Origin: DATGKK01 sp035294725
GTDB taxonomy: Bacteria > Actinomycetota > Acidimicrobiia > Acidimicrobiales > Bog-793
DNA length: 19,683 nucleotides
Direction of reading: 5' to 3'
Assembly (NCBI GenBank): GCA_035294725.1
Contig: DATGKK010000079.1
Span: 1 to 19,683 of the forward strand
Part shown: positions 1 to 7,804 of the stretch, one piece after another
Numbering within the stretch: the first letter of the stretch is position 1
How the letters are laid out: each line of letters starts with the position of its first letter
Program-made: the position numbers and the translations under genes
The notes under the pieces: model-generated
Database searches by the model: none
What the model was told of the DNA's origin: nothing
What the model saw: only the letters and a program-made list of their open reading frames with translations

Positions 1-369
1 GAGCTGCTCCGCTACGACAGCCCGGTCCAGTTCGACGGCCGGCAGGCGTTCGAGGACCTCGAGATCGCGGGCGTCCGGGTCGAAAAGGGCGGCGAGGTGA
101 TCACGGTGCTCGGCGCCGCGAACCGAGACCCGGAGCACTTCAGCGATCCCGAGGAGCTCGACCTTCGCCGCGACGAGGGCCCACCCCTCAGCTTCGCGAG
201 CGGGATCCACTACTGCCTCGGTGCCGCCCTCGCCCGCGCCGAGGGCCAGGTCGTGTTCGGCCGGCTCCTCGAGCGCTTCCGGTCCATCGAGCTCGCCGGC
301 TCCACCCCCGAGTGGAAGAACCGCATCACGCTGCGGGGGCTCGCGAGCCTGGAGGTCGTCTTCTCCTGA
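1..369 (+). CDS. Cytochrome P450, C-terminal fragment (5' end outside window)
   Basis: Heme-thiolate monooxygenase; only the last 122 residues are present because the gene enters from the left edge in frame 1. The fragment opens with ELLRYDSPVQ, which holds the K-helix ExxR (ELLR). The heme-binding loop follows at residues 70-79 (FASGIHYCLG), matching FxxGxHxCxG with Cys as the axial iron ligand. The L-helix (AALARAEGQVVFGRLLERF) and the usual terminal strands come next. The form fits soluble bacterial class I P450s, which need a separate ferredoxin and reductase; neither is in the window. The substrate cannot be told. It ends 7 bases before the stop of the convergent dehydrogenase gene. Confidence 0.95.
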   Translation, partial: ELLRYDSPVQFDGRQAFEDLEIAGVRVEKGGEVITVLGAANRDPEHFSDPEELDLRRDEGPPLSFASGIHYCLGAALARAEGQVVFGRLLERFRSIELAGSTPEWKNRITLRGLASLEVVFS

Positions 370-376
370 GGGGCGC

Positions 377-1249
377 TCAGGCCCGGGGGGCGTACTCGTA
401 AAAGCCCCGACCGCTCTTGCGCCCGAGAAGGCCGGCCTCCACCATCCTCAGCAGCAGAGGCGGCGGCGCGTAGAGCTGCTCTTTGAACTCCTCGTAGAGG
501 GACTCCGCGACCGCCTTCATCGTGTCGAGGCCGATCAGGTCCGAGAGGGCGAGCGGCCCCATCGGGTGGGCGCAGCCCTCGACCATTCCCGCGTCGATGT
601 CGTCGCGGGTGGCGAAGCCCGACTCGAGCATGCGGATCGCCGAGAGCAGGTACGGGATGAGGAGCGCGTTCACGATGAAGCCCGCCCGGTCCTGGGACCG
701 GATGACCCTCTTGTCGAGGGTCGCGGTGGCGAACTCGCTCACCCGCTCGACCGTGGCGTCGCTCGTCATGAGCGAGGTGACGAGCTCGACGAGGCGCAGC
801 ACGGGCACTGGGTTGAAGAAGTGGAGGCCGACGACCTGCTCGGGCCGGCTCGTGACCGTGGCGAGCTTCATGATCGGGATCGACGAGGTGTTCGAGGCGA
901 AGACGGCCTCGTCGCGTGCCACGACCTTGTCGAGCATGCGGAAGGTGGCGACCTTTGCCGGCTCGTCCTCGGTGATCGCCTCGATGACGAGGTCCCGGTC
1001 CGAGAGGGCTCCGAGGTCGGTCTCGTAGGCGACGCGCCCGAGAGCCTCTCCCGCCTCCTCCTCGGTCAGCTTCTGGCGCCGTACTGCCGTGGCGAGGGAC
1101 GACTCGAGCCTCGCCCGCCCTCGCTCGGCGGCGGCCGCGTCGACCTCGACGACGGTGACGCCGAGCCCGGCCCGGGCGCAGACCTCCGTGATGCCGGAGC
1201 CCATGAGCCCTGACCCGACGACGCCGATGTGTTGGAACCTGTCTGCCAT
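377..1249 (-). CDS. 3-hydroxyacyl-CoA (3-hydroxybutyryl-CoA) dehydrogenase
   Basis: NAD(P)-dependent oxidation of 3-hydroxyacyl-CoA to 3-ketoacyl-CoA, or the reverse, in fatty-acid or butyrate/PHB-type metabolism; cytoplasmic. The 290-residue length is typical of the stand-alone (Hbd/FadB2/PaaH-type) enzyme. The Rossmann fold shows GSGLMG (GxGxxG) at residues 12-17 and an acidic residue at the end of strand 2 (E35/D37). Expected catalytic and substrate residues are visible: S122 in SNTSS, H143 in GLHFFNP, E155 and N194 in GFIVNALLIP. The C-terminal dimerisation domain carries the usual HPMGPLALSDLIGLD. The ATG at 1249 has no Shine-Dalgarno but has TAGCGT seven bases upstream, consistent with a leaderless message. 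It lies 57 bases downstream of xseB and probably has its own promoter. Which of the Hbd, FadB2 or PaaH roles applies is not resolvable here. Confidence 0.95.
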   Translation of the reverse strand: MADRFQHIGVVGSGLMGSGITEVCARAGLGVTVVEVDAAAAERGRARLESSLATAVRRQKLTEEEAGEALGRVAYETDLGALSDRDLVIEAITEDEPAKVATFRMLDKVVARDEAVFASNTSSIPIMKLATVTSRPEQVVGLHFFNPVPVLRLVELVTSLMTSDATVERVSEFATATLDKRVIRSQDRAGFIVNALLIPYLLSAIRMLESGFATRDDIDAGMVEGCAHPMGPLALSDLIGLDTMKAVAESLYEEFKEQLYAPPPLLLRMVEAGLLGRKSGRGFYEYAPRA

Positions 1250-1256
1250 GAGCCCG

Positions 1257-1262
1257 ACGCTA
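1257..1262 (-). promoter_or_regulatory. -10 element (TAGCGT) for the hydroxyacyl-CoA dehydrogenase
   Basis: Minus-strand TAGCGT ends seven bases before the ATG at 1249. It matches TANNNT and implies transcription starting at or next to the start codon. No convincing -35 hexamer is visible. Confidence 0.45.
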
Positions 1263-1306
1263 CCGGCGCATCGCCGGCGCGCCGTGGCATCGCCTCCCCG
1301 GACGGC

Positions 1307-1573
1307 TCACTCCCCGTCCGGCGCGGGTGGGCGCTCTGTCGACGCGACCTGCTGCAGGCGGGGCAGGATCGCGCTCACCTGCTCCCGGGCGCCACGGATC
1401 CGCCGCTCGAGCTCCTCGACGATCTCGACGGCGCGCACCAGGCGCTCGCCGAGCAGGTCGACGTCGACCACGCCCCGGTCGAGCTCGGCGATGATCTCGT
1501 CCAGCTCGGTAGCGGCCTCGCCGTAGCCGAGTTCGGCGACGGGCACTCGGGCAGGGCGTCCCGGCGCGCTCAC
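1307..1573 (-). CDS. xseB: Exodeoxyribonuclease VII small subunit
   Basis: Small subunit of exonuclease VII, a metal-independent nuclease that degrades single-stranded DNA into oligonucleotides during repair; several XseB chains coat the helical arm of XseA. It is 88 residues, normal for the family. The core at about residues 15-62 (GYGEAATELDEIIAELDRG and what follows) matches the family pattern of an opening helix, a xLExGxxxLxxxLxxY-like turn and a second helix rich in Glu and Arg. It starts at GTG (1573) in a four-base GTGA overlap with the xseA stop, so translation is coupled to xseA and the two subunits come from one message. Confidence 0.93.
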   Translation of the reverse strand: MSAPGRPARVPVAELGYGEAATELDEIIAELDRGVVDVDLLGERLVRAVEIVEELERRIRGAREQVSAILPRLQQVASTERPPAPDGE

Positions 1574-3171
1574 CGGCCCCCCTCGCCGCCGGGCGCTGCC
1601 TGCCGGCGCGCGGAGAGGGCGGTAGAGGTGATGGCGCCGTCGGCGACCACCGTCACGAGCTCATCACCTGGGGCCACCTCTCCCGCAGACCGGACGATCG
1701 TCCCGTCCCCCTTGCGGGTGAGCGACCAGCCCCGTTCGAGCTGGCGGCGAGGGTCGAAGGCGCTGAGCAGCGCCCGCTCCCGCTCCAGCTCGGCCTCCGC
1801 CTGGGAGAGCACCCGCGCCGCCGCGCTCTCGACGTCCCCCGCCCGCCGGCCGAGAGCCGCGGCGCACCGCTCTACGACGAGGGTGGCCGTCAGCTCGAGG
1901 CGGCGTTTCCGGTCGTGCAGGTCCCCGGCCGCCTGTGCCAGCTCGTCACGGGCCGCCTGGGCGAGCTCCAACCGCCGGCGGTGCGCCTCCCGCTCGGCTC
2001 CGTCGAGCAGCCGCCCAGCCCCGATCGCGAGCCGCCCCGCCCGCTGCACCGTCTGGGAGAAGTAGGTCGCCACCGCCTCCACGACCGCCTCTCCCACCTT
2101 GGTCGGCGTGCTGAACGAGCGGTGCGCGACGAGGTCGGCAACCGATTCGTCCCCGGTGTGCCCAACGCCGGTCCACACCGGAAGGGGCGACTCGACGATC
2201 GCCCGCGCGACGGCCTCGTGATCGAACGCGGCGAGGTCGCCCTTTGCACCTCCACCCCGGACGAGGACGAGGAGATCGAGCTCTCGACGCCGCAGCCGCC
2301 GGAGGGCGGCCGCGATCTGGAGCGGCGCTTCCGGTCCCTGGACGAGCGAGCTCTCGAGGTGCACGGCGAAGGCGAAACCGGAGCGCTCGAGCTGGCCGAC
2401 GAAGTCCCTGTGCGCCTCCGAGCCTGCGCTCGTCACGAGCCCGACGCGAAGCGGCACGAGCGGAGCAAGAAGGCGCCGGTTCGCCTCCGCCACACCTTCC
2501 CGCTCGAGCGTCGCGAGAAGGCGGCGGCGTGCGGCCGCGATGCCGCCGACGAGCGCCTCCACGTCGAGCCCCGACATCGTGAGCCGGACCTTGCTCGCCC
2601 GCTGCGAGGTGCCGGGACGCCCGAGCACCCGGACGACGAGCCCCGGCTGCAGCTCGAGCCCGACGGCCTGCAGCTCCGCGGCGATGGGCGGCCACGCGCT
2701 CGCCCAGCAGACGACGTCGAGCGTGGCGGCCTGCTGACCGGCGTCGCCGGCTGCGGGCGGCCAGCGCCGGGAGGCGCCGGAGACCCGCGGGAGGTCCCCT
2801 TCGCCCTCGCGGTCGCCGAGCTCGATGAAACGGTGGCCACGCGCCACCACGTTCACCTTCCTGATCTCCCCGACGACCCAGATCTCGTCGGGGAACTCGT
2901 TGGCGAACGCACGGCCGAGGCGGGCGTAGAAGCCGGCCACGGTGTAGGCCGCCTCGGGTGCGGTGCCCGGCGAGGGCAGCGGCGCAGGGGGCGAGGCGGA
3001 GCCGCCCTCGGCGCTTGCGGCCCCCCCGCCCTGCTCGAGGGCGCGGCGCGCCTGCTCCAGACCACGCACGCGAAGCTCGCGCTCTGCCGGCGAGGGCTCT
3101 GGCGGAGCTGCCGGAGCGGGGTTCGCACCGAAGTCGAATCGCAGCTCCTCGACGGCTCTCCTCCCGGCCAC
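1570..3171 (-). CDS. xseA: Exodeoxyribonuclease VII large subunit
   Basis: Catalytic large subunit of exonuclease VII. From the GTG at 3171 it is 533 residues, longer than the usual 400-450. An N-terminal Pro/Ala/Glu-rich extension (1-75) precedes the OB-fold single-strand-binding domain (from YTVAGFYARLGRAF, 76-89), which contains an apparently unstructured insert at about 121-148. The catalytic domain follows: LRVGLVTSAGSEAHRDF (241-257), VRGGGAKGDLAAFDHE (304-319), GVGHTGDESVADLVAH (335-350) and STPTKVGEA (354-362). A long Arg/Glu-rich helical arm and a C-terminal ERGWSLTRKGDG strand complete it. The frame is open as far as 3309, but that start would overlap the divergent gene at 3297. The GTG at 3171 has TACCCT six bases upstream, which decided the start. 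xseB follows with a four-base overlap. Confidence 0.92.
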   Translation of the reverse strand: MAGRRAVEELRFDFGANPAPAAPPEPSPAERELRVRGLEQARRALEQGGGAASAEGGSASPPAPLPSPGTAPEAAYTVAGFYARLGRAFANEFPDEIWVVGEIRKVNVVARGHRFIELGDREGEGDLPRVSGASRRWPPAAGDAGQQAATLDVVCWASAWPPIAAELQAVGLELQPGLVVRVLGRPGTSQRASKVRLTMSGLDVEALVGGIAAARRRLLATLEREGVAEANRRLLAPLVPLRVGLVTSAGSEAHRDFVGQLERSGFAFAVHLESSLVQGPEAPLQIAAALRRLRRRELDLLVLVRGGGAKGDLAAFDHEAVARAIVESPLPVWTGVGHTGDESVADLVAHRSFSTPTKVGEAVVEAVATYFSQTVQRAGRLAIGAGRLLDGAEREAHRRRLELAQAARDELAQAAGDLHDRKRRLELTATLVVERCAAALGRRAGDVESAAARVLSQAEAELERERALLSAFDPRRQLERGWSLTRKGDGTIVRSAGEVAPGDELVTVVADGAITSTALSARRQAAPGGEGGR

Positions 3172-3177
3172 CGAGCC

Positions 3178-3183
3178 AGGGTA
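3178..3183 (-). promoter_or_regulatory. -10 element (TACCCT) for xseA
   Basis: Minus-strand TACCCT ends six bases before the GTG at 3171, with no ribosome binding site between. It sits in the palindrome GGGTACCC. It supports the shorter xseA start and a leaderless xseAB message. Confidence 0.45.
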
Positions 3184-3260
3184 CCCGTGCGCTGCGCGCA
3201 GGCGGCGCCGCGAAGCGACCGTCCGGCAACCGTGTCCCGGCTCGAACCGGGGACGCCGAC

Positions 3261-3266
3261 TAGCCT
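3261..3266 (+). promoter_or_regulatory. Candidate -10 (TAGCCT) for the 638-residue membrane protein
   Basis: TAGCCT would place the transcript start near 3273, giving a leader of about 24 bases that contains the Shine-Dalgarno GGGGAGGAG at 3281-3289, seven bases before the ATG at 3297. No good -35 is visible. Unlike its divergent neighbour xseA, this gene is clearly leadered. Confidence 0.35.
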
Positions 3267-3296
3267 GCGCAGATCCACAAGGGGAGGAGTTGGACC

Positions 3297-5213
3297 ATGG
3301 CCGTTGCACCCGGCAGTCACTCCGGCACGCGTTTCGAGCACTGGCGAGTCACCACCCGTGCGATCCAGGTGGCACTCGGCGGCCTCTGGCTGCTCGACGG
3401 GCTCTTGCAGCTGCAGCCGAAGATGTTCACGCGGTACCTCGTGAACGGCGTCATGAGAGCCAATGCCGCCGGCCAGCCCCACTGGCTCGGAGCCGCCATC
3501 ACCCACCTCGGGAACTTCGTCTCGCGCGACGTGGCGCTCTGGAACCTCCTCCTCGCGCTGACCCAGATCGCGATCGGGCTCGGCATCATCTCCCGGAGGT
3601 TCCGCACCCGCGCCCTCGGCGTCTCGATCGTGTGGGCGGGTTTCGTCTGGGTCTTCGGAGAGGGTCTCGGCGGCCTGTTGACGGGCAGCGCCTCGCCGCT
3701 CATGGGCGCCCCAGGAGCGGTCGCCCTCTACGCCCTCATCGCCGTGATGGTCTGGCCAACCGAGCAACCCCGGCCGACCGACGGCCGGCTCGCCGTGGCG
3801 TCGGCACCGGCGGCCGGCGGTCCGCTCGGGGGCCTCGGCGCGCTCGGCGCCTGGGCCGGCGTGTGGGGGCTGCTCGCGCTGCTGTTCGTCCTCCCCGACA
3901 ACCGCCACCCGAACGTGATCCGCCAGAACATCTTGATGATGGCCGTCGGCGAGCCGCATCCCTATGCCCACTTCCTCGCTTCGCTCGCCCACGCCTTCAG
4001 CGGCGCCGGCGCCTGGGTGTCGGTGTTCCTCGCCGCCTGCTGCCTCGTGACGGCGCTCGGACCGTTCCTCTCCCGCTCGCCGCGCACCTTCCTGGTCCTC
4101 GGCTCGGGGCTGAGCCTCGTGTTCTGGGCGACCGGTCAGGCCCTCGGTGGGCTGCTCGGCGGTGGTGCGACAGACCCCAACACCGGCCCGCTGCTCGTGC
4201 TGCTCGCGCTCGCCCTCGCGCCCGCCGTGGCCCCGTCGCGAGCTGGCGAGACGGTGGCCCCGGCTGCGCTGCTGCTCGAGCGCCGCGCCCGTCTTGCCTC
4301 CGGCGCCATCGGCGCGGCGCTCGTGCTCCCCGTCCTCGTCGCCGCGATCCCCGTGCCGGCCGCCGCCGGTGTGGCAGCCGGCCGCTCACAGGGATCGCTC
4401 GAATCCGCCATGCCGGGCATGGGCGGCTCCTCCGCGATCGCTGGATCGAGCGCCTCGGGGCACGCGTCACCTCGCAAGATGAACATGGCCGGCATGGGCG
4501 GCCTCGGGGTGACGGCGCCGAACTGGCACTACACGGGGCCGCCCCTCCCGAGCGGCGAGGCCAGCCTCCTCACCACCGTGAGCGAGGACCAGGACCGCGG
4601 TCACTCGATGCAGACCCCGGACTGCATGACGCCGCCCACGGCGAACCAGGTGCTCGGAGCCACCGAGTACGTGCAGGCCGTCTCCGCCGCCGTTGCGAAG
4701 TACCAGTACCTGAGCGTCGCGCTCAAGGCGGGCTACATCCCGATCACGAGCACCGCCTACCCGGTCGTCCACTACGTCAACCCCGCCTACATGCAGCAGC
4801 GCTACGTCTTGGACCCGAACCACGTCGACTCCCTCGTGTACGCCTTCACGCCGGACGGGCCGGTGCTCGTGGCGGCGATGTTCCTCCTCCCGACGACGAA
4901 CGAGAAGGGCCCGATGCCCTATGGCTGCCTCGTCCAGTGGCACGCCCACACCAACCTCTGCTTCTCGGACACGAGCCACGTGATCGTCGGCTTCACCCCG
5001 TGCGCGCCGGGCACCTACAACGCTCGGACGCCGTACATGACCCACGTCTGGCAGGTGCCCGTGCCGGGAGGGCCGCTCGCGATCGACCCCTCCGACCTCG
5101 TGGTGATGGAGGCGGCGATGCAGGCACAACAAGAGGGCCTCGCGCCGATCACCCTCGCCGGCCGCGCCCCCTACTACAAGAGCAGCTCGCTCGGCCAGGT
5201 CGGCACCTTCTGA
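3297..5213 (+). CDS. Nine-helix membrane protein: two DoxX-like four-helix repeats, Met-rich linker, extracytoplasmic His/Cys-rich domain
   Basis: 638 residues, function unknown. Predicted helices lie near 22-39, 77-98, 105-128, 136-153, 181-200, 235-257, 265-288, 296-312 and 333-355. The first eight form two repeats: GEGLGGLLTG (121-130) matches GQALGGLLGG (280-289), and NAAGQPHWL (56-64) matches MAVGEPHPY (215-223). Arg-rich loops (RRFRTR at 100-105, SRSPR, LERRAR) by the positive-inside rule put the N-terminus in the cytoplasm and everything after residue 356 outside. That part starts with a Met-rich stretch (M372, M375, M395, M397, M400) and continues as a soluble domain with C443, C544, C555, C569 and H492, H509, H549, H551, H561, H583, including WHAHTNLC (548-555). 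Metal binding, perhaps copper, is my inference. The first part resembles DoxX-type proteins only in helix layout. A strong Shine-Dalgarno fixes the start. A paralogue lacking the outer domain lies at 7805. Confidence 0.85.
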   Translation: MAVAPGSHSGTRFEHWRVTTRAIQVALGGLWLLDGLLQLQPKMFTRYLVNGVMRANAAGQPHWLGAAITHLGNFVSRDVALWNLLLALTQIAIGLGIISRRFRTRALGVSIVWAGFVWVFGEGLGGLLTGSASPLMGAPGAVALYALIAVMVWPTEQPRPTDGRLAVASAPAAGGPLGGLGALGAWAGVWGLLALLFVLPDNRHPNVIRQNILMMAVGEPHPYAHFLASLAHAFSGAGAWVSVFLAACCLVTALGPFLSRSPRTFLVLGSGLSLVFWATGQALGGLLGGGATDPNTGPLLVLLALALAPAVAPSRAGETVAPAALLLERRARLASGAIGAALVLPVLVAAIPVPAAAGVAAGRSQGSLESAMPGMGGSSAIAGSSASGHASPRKMNMAGMGGLGVTAPNWHYTGPPLPSGEASLLTTVSEDQDRGHSMQTPDCMTPPTANQVLGATEYVQAVSAAVAKYQYLSVALKAGYIPITSTAYPVVHYVNPAYMQQRYVLDPNHVDSLVYAFTPDGPVLVAAMFLLPTTNEKGPMPYGCLVQWHAHTNLCFSDTSHVIVGFTPCAPGTYNARTPYMTHVWQVPVPGGPLAIDPSDLVVMEAAMQAQQEGLAPITLAGRAPYYKSSSLGQVGTF

Positions 5214-5221
5214 TCGGAGCA

Positions 5222-5243
5222 TCCCTCGACCCGATCCGAGGGA
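5222..5243 (+). terminator. Hairpin after the 638-residue membrane protein gene (weak terminator candidate)
   Basis: TCCCTCG (5222-5228) pairs with CGAGGGA (5237-5243) around an eight-base loop, nine bases after the stop codon. There is no T-tract; a G run follows. It could terminate or merely stabilise the 3' end. Confidence 0.35.
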
Positions 5244-5360
5244 GCGGGGGGGACAAGAACGGCGCGGGAGGTCCGCCGAACGGCCAGGCGCGCCTGAGCG
5301 GCGCCGGCTCCTCGGCCGAGACCCCGAGTGATGGTCCACGGGGCCCTCGGCCGATTCACC

Positions 5361-5366
5361 TATCAT
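5361..5366 (+). promoter_or_regulatory. Possible -10 (TATCAT) inside a hairpin, upstream of the glycine-rich surface protein
   Basis: TATCAT lies in the loop region of an inverted repeat, GGCCGAT (5349-5355) with ATCGGCC (5365-5371). If used, it would give a leader of about 75 bases for the gene at 5450. There is no clear -35. The rest of 5214-5449 shows nothing else I can support. Confidence 0.25.
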
Positions 5367-5449
5367 CGGCCCGCCCGCTACGGGGCACACGCTGGAGCCC
5401 ACGCCGACGCTCAGACCGCGAAGCTCCTGACACGAGACGGGGAGAGCCA

Positions 5450-7477
5450 GTGGAGCAACCTACGGGTCGGTGCCGCCGAGCAGCTGAGGTCATGACGGAT
5501 GCCCGTCACCACCGAGCGTTCCCCCGGGCGCTCCAACCCCTTCGACACGTCATGCTCGCTGCCGTCATGGTGGCGACGGCCTCGGCTCTGGCCCTTGTCG
5601 CTCTCCCGGCCTCATCGGCCGTCGCCGCCGACCCGTGCGGGGCCCATGGCGTCCTGTCCAGCTCTGGCGAGACGCTCACCTGCACCTACACCGTGACCGG
5701 CCAGGACACCTTCACCGTGCCGCGCGGCGTGGAGACGGTGAGCATCACCGTAGTCGGAGCCCCGGGTGGCCCAGGCGCTGCGTCCCTCCCACCGATCGCG
5801 AATGGAGGGCCGGGCGCCCTCGTGTCGGCGCCGGCGGTCACGGTGACGGCTGGCTCGACCCTGTACGTCGAGGTCGGCGGAACCGGCGCCGCAGGCCAGC
5901 TCGGGACCTTTTGTGGAGCCGCGACCCACGCCGGGTCCAACGACCAGGCTCCGACCGGAGGGGCGGGCGGCACGAACGGCGGAGGAGCGGGCGGCAGCAG
6001 CAGCTGCGGAGGTGGCGGCGGAGGAGGAGGCGGCGAGTCGGACGTCCGGACGGCACCGGCGTCGGCGGGAGGTCTCACTGGCGGCGCCGGTGACCCTCGC
6101 CTCGTCGTGGCCGGTGGCGGCGGAGGGGGTGGAGGGGGCTTTGGCGGTCCCGCTGACGAGTTCGGCGACGGGGGCGCCGGCGGTGCCGCCGGCGGCTCCT
6201 CCTCCGGCGGAGCGGGGGGCGGCGGCTCGGCATCGTGCAACCCGCCGGCCGATGGCGGCGCCGGTGGCTTGGGCGAGACAGGCGGGGGCGGAGGCGGCGG
6301 GGGCGTCGTCGTCGACCCGGCATCCTGCGAAGGCGGGGCCTTCCCGGGCATGGCGGGCGGTGCCTCCAGCGGTGGCGCAGGCGCCAGCTCCTTCTGGCCC
6401 GGAGGAGGCGGCGGAGGAGGCGGCTTCAACGGCGGGGGCGGGGGCGCCGACGTCGTCGGCAACGGCGGCGGCGGGGGCGGTGGTTCGAGCTTCGGCCCGA
6501 CGGGCACCACCTTCACCACGGCGCCGGCCTCGGCATCCCCGTCCGTCGCGATCAGCTGGCGGGTGTTCGCCAACGTCACGCTCGTGAAGTCGGTCGGTCA
6601 CCCCGCCGTGCCGGTGGGCTCGACCGACACCGTCACGCTCGCCGCCTCAAGCCAGTCGACCAGCAGCGCCGGATCCGGACGGGTCGTCGTCACCGACGTG
6701 CTCCCGCAGGGCCTCGCCTACGTGTCGGCGAAGCCGCCGTCCTCCGGGACCGTCACCGCGTCCGGCGGCACGGTGAGGTGGACCATTCCGGGCGGCCTCG
6801 AGCCGGTGGGCGAGGGGACCTCGAGGGCGACCCTCACCTTCACGGTGAAGGTCCTCACCCGTCACGTCGTGCGCAACACCGCCACCTTCACCCAGGAGGT
6901 CCCGAACGCCTCCGGAGCGACGAGCGGCTCCTCCAACACCGTCACGATCACCCCGCTCTACTCGGTGCTCGCCCTCGACAAGACCGTCGCTCACGCAACC
7001 GTCGGGACCGGCAGCGAGGACACCTTCACGGTCGCGGTCGCGAACTCAGGGCCGGACGCCGCCTCCGGGATCGTCGTGAGTGACCCGCTGCCCGCCGGGC
7101 TCTCCTACGTCGCCGCTTCGAGCGCGACGGGATCGGTCCGCGCCTCGAACGGGACGGTCACCTGGGCGGTCGGCACTCTCGCCAAGGGTGGGAGCGCGGT
7201 GATGCACCTGGTCGTCCGCGTGACCGCCTCGCGGGGGGCGATCACGAACGTCGCCTCGGCCACCGACTCAGCCGGCGCGAGGCTGACCGCTCGGGCCACC
7301 GTGACGGTCGCAGAAGGCACGGTCGTGCCCCCCGCCCACACGGGCCAGCCATGGTCGGGCTGGCCGTACTGGCTCGCGGTCTCGACGGCCTTCCTCGCCG
7401 GATCGGTCACCCTCCGGATCTCCTCGGCAGGGCAGCGGGGCCGCCACGCTCGCCACCGCGCGACGTTGCGCAGGTAG
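5450..7477 (+). CDS. Secreted glycine-rich / DUF11-repeat surface protein with sortase-like C-terminal tail
   Basis: 675 residues from the GTG at 5450, which has GGGGAG five bases upstream; the in-frame ATG at 5492 is the alternative. Domains in order: signal peptide with an Arg/His-rich n-region, hydrophobic core and AVA|AD cleavage near 59; a strand-rich lead-in (QDTFTVPRGVETVSITVVGA) typical of bacterial glycine-rich surface domains; a poly-Gly region at about 103-355; two DUF11-type beta-sandwich repeats at about 375-495 and 504-621 (NSGPDAASGIVVSDPLPAGL in the second); PAHTG at 628-632; one hydrophobic helix; and an Arg/His-rich end (HARHRATLRR). The tail has the order of a cell-wall sorting signal, and PAHTG resembles the LAxTG used by class E sortases, but this is not proven and no sortase is in the window. 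A structural or adhesive envelope role is likely. The poly-Gly part is prone to annotation and alignment artefacts. Confidence 0.85.
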   Translation: MEQPTGRCRRAAEVMTDARHHRAFPRALQPLRHVMLAAVMVATASALALVALPASSAVAADPCGAHGVLSSSGETLTCTYTVTGQDTFTVPRGVETVSITVVGAPGGPGAASLPPIANGGPGALVSAPAVTVTAGSTLYVEVGGTGAAGQLGTFCGAATHAGSNDQAPTGGAGGTNGGGAGGSSSCGGGGGGGGGESDVRTAPASAGGLTGGAGDPRLVVAGGGGGGGGGFGGPADEFGDGGAGGAAGGSSSGGAGGGGSASCNPPADGGAGGLGETGGGGGGGGVVVDPASCEGGAFPGMAGGASSGGAGASSFWPGGGGGGGGFNGGGGGADVVGNGGGGGGGSSFGPTGTTFTTAPASASPSVAISWRVFANVTLVKSVGHPAVPVGSTDTVTLAASSQSTSSAGSGRVVVTDVLPQGLAYVSAKPPSSGTVTASGGTVRWTIPGGLEPVGEGTSRATLTFTVKVLTRHVVRNTATFTQEVPNASGATSGSSNTVTITPLYSVLALDKTVAHATVGTGSEDTFTVAVANSGPDAASGIVVSDPLPAGLSYVAASSATGSVRASNGTVTWAVGTLAKGGSAVMHLVVRVTASRGAITNVASATDSAGARLTARATVTVAEGTVVPPAHTGQPWSGWPYWLAVSTAFLAGSVTLRISSAGQRGRHARHRATLRR

Positions 7478-7804
7478 CGCCTCGCCGGCGGGCGCCCGGT
7501 GGGCCCTGCAGCCTGGCGCGACCGGGCGGCGACGCCGCTGGCACCCGGCCCGAGCCGTCCCATCGCCGAACGCCGGCGAGGCGGACGGGCACCCGCAATT
7601 GGCACGGCGATCTTCTCGAGGGGTCGAGCGGCCTCAGGCCCGCCGGCTCGGCTGCGCGGCCGCCGGCACCACGGAGGCGCCACCTGGGCAACCCGTGAGG
7701 GGCACCGGAGCGGGCGGCATCACGCTTGCCTCGAGCGCGCTCCCGAGCGGCGATCGGTGAGCTGACTTGCCGCCGGCCCACAGTGCGCGTGAAGACTTTG
7801 ACCG
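7478..7804 (+). other. Intergenic region without a supported gene
   Basis: This stretch holds no reading frame that looks real; the frames crossing it are Arg/Pro/Ala-rich shadows. An imperfect G+C hairpin (GCGCC at 7477-7481 with GGCGC at 7491-7495) directly after the stop of the surface protein may be a weak terminator without a T-tract. I see no convincing -10/-35 pair or Shine-Dalgarno for the gene at 7805; TTGCCG at 7767 lacks a partner. No known riboswitch pattern is recognised. Confidence 0.4.

Noticed and set aside
5686..6579. A minus-strand frame encoding a Pro-rich protein of 297 residues
   Set aside because: It is the complement of poly-Gly codons (GGC/GGN read as GCC/CCN) of the surface protein, with no start signal of its own.
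2963..7477. A single open frame of 1504 codons
   Set aside because: Only the part from about 5450 is real. The first part runs out of frame through the 638-residue membrane protein and reads as Arg/Pro/Ala-rich shadow; a signal peptide and ribosome binding site appear only near 5450-5492.
7680..7720. CACCTGGGCAACCC followed by a stem, resembling part of a riboswitch (ZTP or cobalamin type)
   Set aside because: The partner blocks of either class are absent upstream, and the order of elements does not fit.
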